This document shows, piece after piece, positions 1 through 8,524 of a stretch of DNA of 64,000 nucleotides; within the stretch, counting starts at the first letter, position 1; each line of letters opens with the position of its first letter. The notes beneath the pieces are model-generated. The model saw only the letters and a program-made list of their open reading frames with translations. It was not told where the DNA came from and did no database searches. The translations under genes and the position numbers were made by a program. Origin of the DNA: VRUE01 sp963824215 (GTDB lineage Bacteria; Actinomycetota; Thermoleophilia; Solirubrobacterales; 70-9). The stretch spans positions 806,001 through 870,000 of the forward strand of contig CAWGOE010000001.1 in assembly GCA_963824215.1 (NCBI GenBank). Direction: 5' to 3'.

Positions 1-1
1 G

Positions 2-2239
2 GTGGCGCTGGCCCTGGCGCTGCTTTTGCTCGGGGCGCGAGAGGCGACGGCTGGCAACTACCTCGTCGCGCAGTGTGGCTGGTACGTCGACAAGGATGCG
101 GAATGGGCGGACACGACCGGCGGCGCCAAGTTTCGCTCCGATGCCTGGTGCGTGCCCGCCGGCGGCGACTCGTTCGACGGCGTCCATATGAAGAGCTTCA
201 CCAAGGGCGGCGCGACTGTCTCTGGCACCCGTTTTGCTCGCTGGCGCTGGGTGGCTCCCGGCGGCACCGGCATCTCCCGCGTCACTGGCACTTGGTGGCA
301 CACGCTGCACGACGGCATGGAGCAGCGGATCGGCGCCGGCAACTGGAGCGGCGGCTTCACCCCGTTCCTCAGCGCCAGCGGCACCGACACGACGCCGCGC
401 AACTTCTTCCACGAATTCCCGATTCCCCAACCAGCGCTTGAGGACCGCCTGCTCTGCGCCCGTGTGGAGAGCAAGTGGTGCTCGCTGGAGCCGGACTCGT
501 GGTCGGCATTGCGGGGACTGACGATCGACATCTTCGACGGCCACGCTCCCATGCCCGGCGCAGCCGGCGCAGATCTCGCGGCCGGTGGCTGGCGTCGGGG
601 CGCGCAGCGGGTCACCTACTCGGACAGTGACGTTGGCGGTGGGGTCCGCTTCGGCGAAACGCGCCTCGACGGCGCAAGGGTGGGGCGTACCGAGTACGCC
701 TGCGCAAAGGCGATGATCGACGGCGTTTGGCGGGCGACCCGGATGCAGCCCTGCCCGACCGGCGCCACGGGCGAGGTGACCGTGCAGACGACGAACTTCA
801 GCGACGGGCCTCACGAGCTGACCCGCTGCGCCACCGACTTCGCCAACAACAGCGCCTGCCTCTTCCCAGTCGGCGTCCTGATCGACAACCATCCGCCGGC
901 GGCCCCACGCAATCTCGCCCTTGCCGGTGGCGAGGGTTGGCGCCGCATAGACAACTTCGACTTTTCCTGGAGCAACCCAAATCAGGGGCCGGCTAGTCCG
1001 GTCGGCGGCGCTTACTGGCGGATCACCGGCCCCGCCGGCTATGACACCGGGGTAAAGCTGGCGAGCGGTCGCGACATCTCCTCACTTGCCGATCGGACTC
1101 TGCCACGCCCGGGGGTCTTCACGTTCCGCATCTGGCTGCGTGATGAGGCCGGCAACGCGGATTCGGGGTCGGCGATCGAGCTGCCGATGCGCCTCGACGA
1201 CGTGCCGCCCGGCGTTGCCTTTGAGCCGGTACCCGACCCAACTGGCGCCGAGCTGCCGGCGAGCGTCAGCGCCAAGCTGAGCGACGAGCATTCCGGCGCG
1301 GCCAGAGGCCACATCGCCTACAGGCGGGTCAATGCCGAGAACTGGATCGAGCTGCCCAGCGGGCTGGAGGATGGGGAGGGCCCGGGCTCTGCGCGCCTGG
1401 TCGCCCCGGTGCCGAACAGCCTCGAGCCGGGGACATACGTCTTTCGCGCCGTCGCCGAGGACGTTGCCGGCAACGTCGCGTCGACCACTCGCCGCGCGGA
1501 CGGCACCGAGATGGCCTTGCGCAGGACGCCGCCGCCGGTCGGCCCGAGCCGTCCGGCTCGGCAGGGCGAGGGCCCGCGCTTGGCGCCGGGAGCAAAGACT
1601 CGCCTCTTCGCCGAGCTGCGCTGGCGCAAAAGGCGTGGCCAGAGCGTGACTGTCCCCTTCGGCGCCGGCGCGGGGCTCTCGGGGCGGTTGCTCAACGCCG
1701 CGGGGGCAGGGCTTGGCGAGCGGCGCTTGCGGGTTGTCTCGCGACCCTCGCACGGCGCCCTGATGCGGCGTCAGGTCGAGATCGTCCGCACCGGTTCACA
1801 CGGCGGCTTCAAGCTGGCTCTGCTTGTCGGTCCATCGCGGCGCATCTCCGTCAGCTTCGCTGGCGAGGGGGCGCTCGATCCAGCCCGTCGGGCCGCGCTG
1901 TCGCTGCGAGTGCGCAGCGCCGTGACCCTCAATGCCGCGCCACGCGGTCTTCGCAACGGCGAGTCGGTGCGGCTCTGGGGGCGAATCCGTACTCGCGGGG
2001 CGCCAGTCCCGCGGCGCGGCAAGCTGGTCGCGATCCAGTACTACGAGAGCGACTCGCGCCTCTGGCGCCCGGTGCTCGTCACTCGCAGCAACCACAGTGG
2101 CCGCTTTCGTGCCCGCTACCGCTTCCGCTACATCGCGGGCACGGCACGGATCCGGCTGCGCGCCGTTGCCCTTGCCGAGGAGCGCTGGCCCTATGCCCCT
2201 GGGGCCTCGCGCCCGGTTCTCATTCGGGTCAGCGGCTGA
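2..2239 (+). CDS. Secreted multidomain protein, 5' end probably cut by window edge
   Basis: An open frame of 745 residues enters at the window edge. It begins with a hydrophobic stretch (ALALALLLLGA, ending at an ATAG cleavage-like site), so the product is probably exported, but the usual basic n-region is missing and the true start most likely lies upstream. The body looks like a chain of beta-sandwich modules: two regions around residues 300-400 and 400-500 carry DEAGN and DVAGN signatures typical of Ig/fibronectin-like bacterial surface repeats. The C-terminal 230 residues are rich in Arg, Gly and Ser. No catalytic motif is visible. A cell-surface or extracellular role is inference from the export signal and module type only. 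Confidence 0.7.
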   Translation: MALALALLLLGAREATAGNYLVAQCGWYVDKDAEWADTTGGAKFRSDAWCVPAGGDSFDGVHMKSFTKGGATVSGTRFARWRWVAPGGTGISRVTGTWWHTLHDGMEQRIGAGNWSGGFTPFLSASGTDTTPRNFFHEFPIPQPALEDRLLCARVESKWCSLEPDSWSALRGLTIDIFDGHAPMPGAAGADLAAGGWRRGAQRVTYSDSDVGGGVRFGETRLDGARVGRTEYACAKAMIDGVWRATRMQPCPTGATGEVTVQTTNFSDGPHELTRCATDFANNSACLFPVGVLIDNHPPAAPRNLALAGGEGWRRIDNFDFSWSNPNQGPASPVGGAYWRITGPAGYDTGVKLASGRDISSLADRTLPRPGVFTFRIWLRDEAGNADSGSAIELPMRLDDVPPGVAFEPVPDPTGAELPASVSAKLSDEHSGAARGHIAYRRVNAENWIELPSGLEDGEGPGSARLVAPVPNSLEPGTYVFRAVAEDVAGNVASTTRRADGTEMALRRTPPPVGPSRPARQGEGPRLAPGAKTRLFAELRWRKRRGQSVTVPFGAGAGLSGRLLNAAGAGLGERRLRVVSRPSHGALMRRQVEIVRTGSHGGFKLALLVGPSRRISVSFAGEGALDPARRAALSLRVRSAVTLNAAPRGLRNGESVRLWGRIRTRGAPVPRRGKLVAIQYYESDSRLWRPVLVTRSNHSGRFRARYRFRYIAGTARIRLRAVALAEERWPYAPGASRPVLIRVSG

Positions 2240-2264
2240 TCCAGATCGTCTAGGGTGAGCGGCC

Positions 2265-2723
2265 ATGTCACAGGCCACGCTGCACACCAATGCCGGGGAG
2301 ATCGTGCTCGAGCTGCACGACTCCGACGCCCCGAAGACGGTTGAGAACTTCCGCAAGCTCGCCGCCGACGGCTTCTACGACGGGCTGATCTTCCACCGGA
2401 TCATCCCCGACTTCATGATTCAAGGGGGCTGTCCGGAAGGGACCGGCCGCGGCGGACCGGGCTACACCTTCGAGGACGAGTTCAACGATCACAAGGTCGT
2501 CCGCGGCGCGCTGGCGATGGCCAACGCTGGTCCAAACACCAACGGCTCGCAGTTCTTCATCGTCACCACCGAGGCGGCGTCGTGGCTGGACGGCAAGCAC
2601 ACCGTCTTCGGCACGGTGACCTCAGGGATGGAGACGGTTGACGCGATCGAGAAGACCGAGACCGATGGCTCAGACCGCCCGCTCGAGGATCAGAAGATCG
2701 AGCGGGTCGAGCTCCCCGACTAG
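2265..2723 (+). CDS. Cyclophilin-type peptidyl-prolyl cis-trans isomerase
   Basis: The 152-residue protein is a single cyclophilin domain of normal bacterial length. It shows the catalytic segment FHRIIPDFMIQGG (catalytic Arg after FH), the GSQFFIV core motif and the WLDGKHTVFG segment that closes the active site. There is no signal peptide or membrane segment, so it should act in the cytoplasm, catalysing proline isomerisation during protein folding. The ATG follows an AGGGTGAG ribosome-binding stretch and lies 25 bp after the preceding gene. The stop overlaps the convergent K+ channel gene by a few bases. Confidence 0.93.
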   Translation: MSQATLHTNAGEIVLELHDSDAPKTVENFRKLAADGFYDGLIFHRIIPDFMIQGGCPEGTGRGGPGYTFEDEFNDHKVVRGALAMANAGPNTNGSQFFIVTTEAASWLDGKHTVFGTVTSGMETVDAIEKTETDGSDRPLEDQKIERVELPD

Positions 2724-3430
2724 GGCCGTTCGGGCTGTGGGGGCGAGCGCTCAGAGCGGCGGCGCAGAAATGCCTGGCCCGGTTTCCAGAGGCTGACCAG
2801 GCCGGCGACCAAGGTGACGAGGAAGATCTGGCCGAGCATCATCTCGATGCCCGAGAGCATGCGACCCACCTCTCCGGCGGGGACCAGGTTGCCATAGCCG
2901 GTCGTGGTCAGGGTCGTGTAGCTGAAGAAGAGGAAGTCGCTCCCCTCGACATTTTCCGTCGCACCGAAGAAGCCGCCGCCTTCGATCCGGTCGATTAGGC
3001 CATAGGCCCAGGTGAAGAGGATGCCGAGCGAGGCGTAGACGCTGATCGCGCCCAGGATCGTGCGCGAGGAGACGGTGTCGGAGGTGACGACGCGACGCAG
3101 CACCGCGCCCATCGCCACCGCGAGCAGGCCGATCTCGATGAAGTTGGCGCCGCTGAGCCAGTGCCGGCCGCCCGAGACAGCGCTGATCAGGGCGAGCAGA
3201 ATTGCCAGCAGCGCCAGCACCAGCGCCCGTCTGACGAAGGCAGGTTTGGCATGGGCGCTGGTCAGCGCGACGACCGAGGTGGCGCCGGTGACGGCAGTCA
3301 GCAGCACCGCCGGCCAACCGCGGTTCGAGAGCACCGAGCCGAGCACGTAGGTGAGCATGACCAGGAGCAAGACCAGCCCGAATGCGTCGCTGGCCTGCTG
3401 GGCACGCTGCCGCCACCGCTCACGGTTCAT
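2720..3430 (-). CDS. Two-pore-segment (Ion_trans_2) potassium channel protein
   Basis: The protein has about five to six hydrophobic segments followed by a pore loop with TLTTTGYGNLVP, the K+ selectivity filter (TTxGYG), and a last membrane helix (IFLVTLVAGLVSLW). This is the Ion_trans_2 architecture of bacterial potassium channels. No RCK/TrkA-N domain follows; the C-terminus is a short Arg/Pro-rich tail. The start at ATG 3430 gives a protein beginning MNRERWRQ just before the first helix; a GTG at 3502 would add 24 basic residues without obvious function. It is divergent from the broken methyltransferase gene, with a short perfect inverted repeat between them. Confidence 0.85.
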   Translation of the reverse strand: MNRERWRQRAQQASDAFGLVLLLVMLTYVLGSVLSNRGWPAVLLTAVTGATSVVALTSAHAKPAFVRRALVLALLAILLALISAVSGGRHWLSGANFIEIGLLAVAMGAVLRRVVTSDTVSSRTILGAISVYASLGILFTWAYGLIDRIEGGGFFGATENVEGSDFLFFSYTTLTTTGYGNLVPAGEVGRMLSGIEMMLGQIFLVTLVAGLVSLWKPGQAFLRRRSERSPPQPERP

Positions 3431-3522
3431 GCTCGGTTGTTCGGCTAAGAGGCGGGCGATCCTGCGGCCTGTGTGGTTCGCCGATCGGGTGACCAATCGC
3501 ACAGACGGGCCTTCCTGTCATA

Positions 3523-3540
3523 ACCTAGTCTCCACTAGGT
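3523..3540. promoter_or_regulatory. Perfect 7-bp inverted repeat in a divergent intergenic region
   Basis: ACCTAGT and ACTAGGT are separated by CTCC, making an 18-bp hairpin or dyad. It lies between the divergent K+ channel and methyltransferase reading frames, where an operator would be expected. There is no T-tract, so a terminator is less likely. Binding factor unknown. Confidence 0.35.
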
Positions 3541-3552
3541 GAGCCGCGAAGC

Positions 3553-4079
3553 ATGTCCGCCGCCGGCGAGTTGGCTGCCGGCGGAACGATCGTCGACTGC
3601 CCTGCGGGGCGGGCCCGGCGATGCGCGCGATCCCGACCCGAGGCCAACTACGTCGGCGTTGACCTCTCGCCGTCGATGCTGCGCCGCGCCCGCGAACGTG
3701 CGACCCGTCGCGGCCTGGTCAAGGCGGAGTTCATCGAAGCCGACGCCGCCGCGATCTCGTTGCCGACCGACTTCGCCGACCTGCTCTTCTCCTTCTGGGG
3801 CTTGCACTGCTTCCCCGATCCGGCCGCCGCGATGCTCGAGGCCGCCCGCATCCTCAAGCCCGGCGGCCGCCCGTCGGTTCCAGCTTCCTCCGCGGCACCG
3901 ACACCCTTCGCCAGCGCTTCTTCATCCGCCCCAATGTCGGCGACTTCGGCCCGCTCGGCTCCCAACCCGAGATCGAATCCTGGCTCTCCGACGCCGGCCT
4001 CAACCTGACCAGCACCAAGCGCTCCGGCCCGTTCCTCTTCTTCGAGGCTCGCGGCGCAGCTGATTCAGCACCGGCCTAG
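3553..4079 (+). pseudogene. SAM-dependent methyltransferase, frameshifted
   Basis: The first 115 codons encode a class I methyltransferase (NYVGVDLSPSMLRRAR, the SAM-binding acidic loop; DLLFSFWGLHCFPDP; RILKPGG). After RILKPGGR the frame degenerates into low-complexity sequence, while the next frame continues sensibly with VGSSFLRGTDTLRQ and ends at the stop at 4077-4079, giving the normal C-terminal half. A one-base deletion near 3875 explains this. The glycine-rich loop at the N-terminus is also garbled (CPAGRARRC rather than a GxGxG-like loop), consistent with a further compensated pair of indels. Either a decayed gene or assembly error; native activity is unlikely if the sequence is correct. 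Confidence 0.7.
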
Positions 4080-4171
4080 AGAAACGCCAAATCCACAAGG
4101 AAACGTCGTGTTTGTAGTGCTATTCCTCGGGGGTAGTCAGTGGCGGCCCTTCAAGACAACGGGAGGCGAGA

Positions 4172-5096
4172 ATGTGGCGAGCGTTGATGGGTTCCGGAGC
4201 AATAGCTGTCGTGGCCTTGATTCTTTTGACTTCCTTACGTGACGAGGGTTCTTCGGCAAGCTCGCAGCGCTTCTCGTCGTCGACTGGCCTTGTCAGCAAC
4301 GCGACGGACCGCAACCACCGGACCAAAGCGCGGCGGGCCGCGGTTCGCGACGCTCAAAGGCGACTTGCGGGATTGCGGCTTCCCCCGGGCGCAAGGCGGG
4401 TTAGCGGGGCTCCCGGTGGCAGTGGTGACGCACTTCAGTCGCCCTCATTCGAACCGGCGACGCCCAACCTGATCGATCTCCATGCATGGTGGACTGTGCC
4501 TGGCAATCCGTTGGAAACGCTTGCTTGGATCAAGAAGCATCCGCCGAGTGGCTCGAAGTTGAAAATCGAAAGCTCCTTTGAGGACCACGGCGTAACGACC
4601 TCCTGGGACATCGGCTTCGAATGGCCGCCAATCAAAGGGATTGCCGGCGAACGGATGTTGCTGGTAACTGCGACCACCGGCGCAGAGAATGAAACGGCTC
4701 TGCGGGTAGACGCGCAGGCTGTCTGGATAGTGCCCCGGCCGTCCTTGGAGCACGTCCCGGCTGCTTCTCGGTTCCTCGACCTCAGTATGGGCCGGCCGGG
4801 CGAGCCGCAGCGGACCCTTTCGGCGGCAGATCCCAGCTTCGTGAAAAAGATCGTGGCGGTGATCAACGACCTGCCGGTCGCTCAGCCGGGGGCCTTTAGT
4901 TGCCCCGAAGAGGAATCACGATGTCACTGTGCGCCTGGTCTTTCGAGCCGCTCCCGGTGGTCCAGCTCTCGCGGAAGCCGAGCAGCAGCTACCAGCGGGT
5001 GCGTGCCACGCGATGCGTCTCAAAATTCGCGGTGATCATGAACCCCCTTTGGGAGAAGGTTGGCGTGTCATCAAGAAGCTGCGAGGTCTGTTCTGA
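4172..5096 (+). pseudogene. Exported protein of unknown function with a C-terminal frameshift
   Basis: The ATG at 4172 starts a protein with a signal-type segment (MWRALMGSGAIAVVALILLT) and about 250 residues without a recognised domain; a central WTVPGNP..LAWIKKHPP region and a C-terminal VINDLPVAQPGAFSCPEEES are well formed. At about 4916 the original frame becomes Ser/Arg-rich noise, whereas the +1 frame continues with HDVTVRLVFRAAPGG and runs to TGA 5094-5096. A single-base change therefore separates the last 60 codons. The gene ends 12 bp before the left att-like repeat of the tRNA-Ser element, so it marks the original chromosome side. Confidence 0.6.
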
Positions 5097-5108
5097 AAAG
5101 CGGGACTT

Positions 5109-5133
5109 GGCTCTACTAGCGGAGGGGGTGGGA
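5109..5133. repeat. Left att-like copy of the tRNA-Ser(TGA) 3' end
   Basis: These 25 bases match 8338-8362 at 23 positions, including an uninterrupted 16 bp (5118-5133) that is the 3' acceptor/T-arm end of the tRNA-Ser at 8349-8437. A displaced copy of a tRNA 3' end is the classical footprint of tyrosine-recombinase integration. It is the far boundary of the proposed 3.2-kb remnant. Confidence 0.6.
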
Positions 5134-5148
5134 GCGGTTTCCGGTTTG

Positions 5149-5170
5149 GTGCCACCCTCTGCGCCACCCA
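5149..5170. other. Candidate arm-type recombinase site, left end of tRNA-Ser remnant
   Basis: GTGCCACC followed by CTCTGC and GCCACCCA. The same string, two bases shorter in the spacer, recurs at 8236-8255 just inside the opposite end. Mirrored short repeats near both att cores are typical of integrase arm sites. Confidence 0.45.
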
Positions 5171-5216
5171 CGTAGGGGCTTTTGATGACTAGAGCCTGAA
5201 GACAGACGATGCCCAC

Positions 5217-5648
5217 ATGCCCAATGTTTTTGGTCGAGAGGACGGATGGAAAAACTCCGCTGGGGGTACCCTTGCATTTATGATTCGGATTGCCCTAGTC
5301 GTGACCCTAGTCGTGACGTACTTGATCGGCATGGTCTTCGGCGTCATTGCGCTGGACGCCGACAACAGTGGGGAATTGGCCACGAGCTGGCTGGTCGTGT
5401 CGGTGCTGCTTGGCGTGGGAACCGGGGATTTCCGTTTCGCGCCCCTGTCGTTCCTGGCGGTCCCGATCGCTGTCCCGTTCGGCCTGCCTGCAGATACCTA
5501 CTCCGATCCGGTTTTTCCTGTCTGGGTTGCGGCGATGTATCTCGCACTGGGCTCCTCCGCCTTTATCTTGCTGGGGGCCTTCATCAGGCGGATCGTTGAG
5601 TCTCGCCTGCAGCGTCGGCGCGCCCGCCGCGACGCCGGAATCGCCTAG
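5217..5648 (+). CDS. Small membrane protein of unknown function
   Basis: The frame encodes 143 residues from ATG 5217, or 122 from ATG 5280 (MIRIALVVTLVV), which starts directly in the first membrane helix and may be the real start. Three to four hydrophobic segments are visible (IALVVTLVVTYLIGMVFGVIA, WLVVSVLLGVG, FLAVPIAVPFGLP, AMYLALGSSAFILLGAFI), ending in an Arg-rich cytoplasmic tail. I recognise no family. It lies inside the tRNA-Ser element remnant. The following 250 bp (5649-5898) hold no gene that I can support. Confidence 0.55.
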   Translation: MPNVFGREDGWKNSAGGTLAFMIRIALVVTLVVTYLIGMVFGVIALDADNSGELATSWLVVSVLLGVGTGDFRFAPLSFLAVPIAVPFGLPADTYSDPVFPVWVAAMYLALGSSAFILLGAFIRRIVESRLQRRRARRDAGIA

Positions 5649-5898
5649 CTTCCAACTAGCTCCAAGCGCAGAAAGCCCCGTCGGCGGGGGGGTCGCAACA
5701 GGTCGACGGCCGGCCTCAGCGGCCGATTCGGTCGCTCAGCGGGTTACGGCGAGGTGTCCCCCACGCGGCCGTATCGGTCCTCCAGACGAACGACGTCATC
5801 AAGCTGCGGCGTCGAGACCTCGATCTCTGCTCCTCGACAGCCTCAAGCGTGTGGATGACGAGCGGCGAGTTCCGCCACGAATCGCCAGGCCCGAGTTC

Positions 5899-7587
5899 CT
5901 AGCGTTTCTCAAGCCGGAAGGTGACCTTGCGGGTTACGGACCGGGGCGTCCCGCCGGTCGGGGTGAAGGTGAGCTTGACCTTCGCCTTCAGCCTGCCGTC
6001 GCGTTCGAGGTACAGCTTCGCCTTGCGGCGCGGCGCCAGCTTGATCCTCAGCCGCCCGGCGCGTTTCGCGGTCACCTGCTTGCGGGCGATCGTGATCGTC
6101 CTGCTGTTGGTTCTCGCGAAACTCGCGTAAGGCTGAGGTTGAAAGCGCGGCGGCCCCGTCACCTCGCCCGTGGCGTGGACGAGGATCGTGCCGCCGCCGG
6201 GGAGGTTGACGTCGAAGGTGACGGTGCCTTTGCGTTTCGGCGTGAACACCGACTCGATCTCGAGGACATTGTCCGGCGGGACCCGACGAGGCGACCGCGG
6301 GGGGTCGGCCGGCGGCGTGACCGTCGGCGGCACCGAGTCCGCCGTGGTGGCGCGGAAGTACCCGACGACGTTATTGCTGCCGCTGCCCGGCACGTACACC
6401 GAGGTGTTGTCGGGGCTGACCGCCAGGCGATGGGGAAAGCCCAGCCCCGGCGTGGTGGTGGAGTCCCGCGGGGCCAGCGCCCCGCCGGCGCTCCGGTCGA
6501 GCCGGGCGATCGCGTGGTCGGTGGAGCCGACCGCGTAGACGGACAGGCCGTCGGGGCTGACGGCCACGCCGTAGGCCTGCTGCAGCCCCTCCAGGGTGAC
6601 CCCGCAGCCGGCGCTGCCGCCGACGTCTTCGACGCACCCCTGGGGACTGAGCCCTCCGTTGACGTCGCGGTTGAAGCGCGCGATCGCAGAGTCGCCCTGG
6701 CTGGCCACGTAGACGGACTTGCCGTCGTCGCTGACAGCCACGTCGCGGGCGCCGCCCAGGCCCTGCTGGGTGTTGCCGACTCCGCAGTCGACGCCGCCGA
6801 CGTCGGAGATGCAGCCCCCGGGGACGAGCGCGCCCGCTTCACTGCGGGCGAAGCGCACGATCGCGTCCTCTTCGCGTGAGACCACGTACACCGATTTGCC
6901 GTCGGGGCTGATCGCCACGGCTTGGGCGTCGAAGAGGCCCTCCTGTTCCCCCGCGCAGGCCGCCGGGGCACCGACGTCCTCGATGCAGCCCTGGGGGACG
7001 ATTTCGCCGGTGACGGGTTCGACGTTCGGGCGGTCGAAGTGCACGATTGCGTGGTCGCCGCGCGAGGCGACGTAGACGGACTTGTTGTTCGCCGCGATGT
7101 CGTTGGCCTGCAGCAGACCCTCCTGCGTCATCGCGCAGCCCGTGGCCGACGGATCGCCGGCGTCGGCGATGCACCCGGCGGGCGTCAGTTTGCCGTCTGG
7201 GGCGCGGTTGAAGCGGACGACCGCGTGGTCTTTCTCAGAGGCGACGTAGACCGATTTTCCGTCGGGGGTGACGGCGACTCCGATCGCGCCGTCGAGGCCC
7301 TGCTGGGTCTCCCCACAGCCGGCCGCATCGCCGACGTCGGCGATGCACCCCTGCGGGGTAACCGCTCCGGTGGCAGGGTCGCGACTGAAGGTCACGATGG
7401 TGTCGCTGCCGTTCCCGACCACGTAGACGGATTTGTTGTCGGGGCTGACCGCCACGTCCCAGGCTCCGATCAGGCCGGTCGCGCTGCTCGCCCCGAGCGG
7501 GCTGAGGGCACCGACATCGGCGCCGGCGCTGGCCGGGAAGACCCAGAGCGCCAGCACCGCACCGCAACCCGCGACCACGCGTCTCAT
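5899..7587 (-). CDS. Secreted YVTN/lactonase-like beta-propeller protein
   Basis: The 562-residue product starts with a signal peptide (MRRVVAGCGAVLALW..ASAGAD); ATG 7587 is chosen because upstream ATGs at 7596 and 7635 only add residues before the basic n-region. Residues about 25-410 hold repeated blades of the form SPDGKSVYVASxGDHAIVRFxR, each followed by a Cys-containing loop PQGCIxDVG, which suggests disulphide-linked loops between propeller blades. The C-terminal 150 residues form a separate beta-rich, Lys/Arg-rich domain (VFTPKRKGTVTFDVNLPGGG). No lactonase active-site residues can be assigned, so the role is probably extracellular binding. It is cargo of the tRNA-Ser remnant. Confidence 0.8.
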   Translation of the reverse strand: MRRVVAGCGAVLALWVFPASAGADVGALSPLGASSATGLIGAWDVAVSPDNKSVYVVGNGSDTIVTFSRDPATGAVTPQGCIADVGDAAGCGETQQGLDGAIGVAVTPDGKSVYVASEKDHAVVRFNRAPDGKLTPAGCIADAGDPSATGCAMTQEGLLQANDIAANNKSVYVASRGDHAIVHFDRPNVEPVTGEIVPQGCIEDVGAPAACAGEQEGLFDAQAVAISPDGKSVYVVSREEDAIVRFARSEAGALVPGGCISDVGGVDCGVGNTQQGLGGARDVAVSDDGKSVYVASQGDSAIARFNRDVNGGLSPQGCVEDVGGSAGCGVTLEGLQQAYGVAVSPDGLSVYAVGSTDHAIARLDRSAGGALAPRDSTTTPGLGFPHRLAVSPDNTSVYVPGSGSNNVVGYFRATTADSVPPTVTPPADPPRSPRRVPPDNVLEIESVFTPKRKGTVTFDVNLPGGGTILVHATGEVTGPPRFQPQPYASFARTNSRTITIARKQVTAKRAGRLRIKLAPRRKAKLYLERDGRLKAKVKLTFTPTGGTPRSVTRKVTFRLEKR

Positions 7588-7728
7588 CGGCTGCATCCTA
7601 GTGGTCCTCAGCGACTTCGAGCGAGCAGCGGGCATGCGCGAATTTCCTCTGCGGCGCGAGCGCTACCGAGTCGTCGTCCCATGGTTGGGTAGGAGGCCGA
7701 TCTGCTCACTCGGTCGCCGTCGGGCTAG

Positions 7729-7926
7729 CTACGCTGCGACGTGCTCGCCTGCTGGCACGTAGTGCTCTAGCTCGGCGTCGTGGCCGAGGGCAAAGGGAAC
7801 ACCCTCTTCGGCGAGCTTGACGACCTCGGAGTAGGTGTCGCCAGCGGCCGACCAGCCGTCAACGTCGGGGGACTCGGCCCACCAGCCGTCTGCCTCGTGG
7901 TGATAAATGACGCGTACGGTTTCCAT
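7729..7926 (-). CDS. hicB: HicB-like antitoxin (minimal, 65 aa)
   Basis: The protein is the partial RNase-H-like HicB fold: VRVIYHHEADGWWAESPDVDGWSAAGDTYSE matches the family pattern of an aromatic/acidic strand followed by PDxxG and a helix (VVKLAEEGVPFAL). It lacks the C-terminal ribbon-helix-helix or HTH domain that many HicB proteins use for autoregulation. It follows the toxin gene by 12 bp on the same strand, the toxin-first order usual for hicAB. Expected role: bind and neutralise HicA. Located in the tRNA-Ser remnant, where it may stabilise the island. Confidence 0.8.
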   Translation of the reverse strand: METVRVIYHHEADGWWAESPDVDGWSAAGDTYSEVVKLAEEGVPFALGHDAELEHYVPAGEHVAA

Positions 7927-7938
7927 TGATCTCTCCGC

Positions 7939-8154
7939 TCAGAGTAGCTTCAAGGCGTCGTCTTCGGCAAGCCCTGCGTCGCGGGTCAGAATCTTGCGGA
8001 CGAGGCCGGAGGGAATTGTGGCTTTATCGTGGAAGGCGAAGGTCAGCGGTGGCCGTCCTGGTGCTTCCATGCGGCGATGCGAGCCGGATTGGCGCACGAC
8101 TCGGTAGCTGAGTGGCTTGCGTTCGAGGACGGCAAGCAGGCGCTTCGCTTTCAT
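7939..8154 (-). CDS. hicA: HicA-like mRNA interferase toxin
   Basis: The 71-residue protein starting MKAKRLLAVLERK has the dsRBD-like HicA fold. The catalytic His is in QSGSHRRM, followed by PPLTFAFHDKATIPSGLVRKILTRDAGL, the standard HicA C-terminal strand and helix. Known HicA toxins cleave mRNA until bound by HicB. ATG 8154 gives the usual HicA N-terminus; GTG 8172 would add six residues. It is the promoter-proximal gene of the pair. The 194 bp up to the tRNA hold arm-type repeats but no other gene. Confidence 0.85.
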   Translation of the reverse strand: MKAKRLLAVLERKPLSYRVVRQSGSHRRMEAPGRPPLTFAFHDKATIPSGLVRKILTRDAGLAEDDALKLL

Positions 8155-8224
8155 CGACGGGAACTGGCTCACGGCGCGGCGACCCTAGCGATGGGTCCGG
8201 ATCGCCGTCCCGAAGGGCCGAGCT

Positions 8225-8255
8225 GTGCCACCGTCGTGCCACCCTCTGCCACCCA
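8225..8255. other. Candidate arm-type recombinase site, right end of tRNA-Ser remnant
   Basis: Two GTGCCACC boxes 3 bp apart (8225-8232, 8236-8243) are followed by GCCACCCA. The second part repeats the sequence at 5149-5170 near the other end. The 11-bp box spacing resembles one helical turn and parallels the paired boxes of the tRNA-Arg element. Confidence 0.45.
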
Positions 8256-8337
8256 AACAACCGGATTCAGCCGGAGACAATCGGATTTAAACGCGGCTTT
8301 GTGGAGGCTCCGCAAACCCCTCTGTAGAGCCAGATTC

Positions 8338-8362
8338 GGCTCTATAAGCGGAGGGGGTGGGA
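8338..8362. repeat. Right att-like core overlapping the tRNA-Ser(TGA) 3' end
   Basis: Matches 5109-5133 at 23 of 25 positions. It covers the discriminator, acceptor 3' strand and part of the T-arm of the tRNA-Ser gene plus about ten bases beyond it, so recombination here leaves the tRNA intact. Confidence 0.6.
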
Positions 8363-8437
8363 TTCGAACCCACGAGACACCCGAAGGCATCTAACGGCTT
8401 TCAAGGCCGCCGCATTCAACCGCTCTGCCACCCCTCC
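8349..8437 (-). tRNA. tRNA-Ser(TGA)
   Basis: On the minus strand a 7-bp acceptor stem (GGAGGGG/CCCCTCC), D-arm, anticodon loop CTTGAAA giving anticodon TGA, long class II variable arm with a GCCTTCGGGTG hairpin, and T-loop GGTTCGAATCC form an 89-nt serine tRNA. The 3' CCA is not encoded. Its 3' end serves as the integration target of the neighbouring remnant. Confidence 0.95.
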
Positions 8438-8524
8438 GGGCATTCAGACGGTGCGTCGATGCTAGCCGCAAATGTATGGACGGAAGGGCGGCAGCAAGCG
8501 GGTGGGCGGTGATTGGATAGGGGG

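Larger units (their letters stand above)
5109..8362. mobile_element. Integrase-less integrative-element remnant at tRNA-Ser(TGA)
   Basis: The segment is bounded by a 25-bp direct repeat containing the tRNA-Ser 3' end and has GTGCCACC boxes just inside both ends (5149-5170 and 8225-8255), as expected for arm-type recombinase sites. Cargo is a small membrane protein, a secreted beta-propeller and hicAB. No integrase or excisionase remains, so this is either a decayed island or an element mobilised in trans. The mobile nature is inference from the repeat structure, not from any recombinase gene. Confidence 0.55.
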
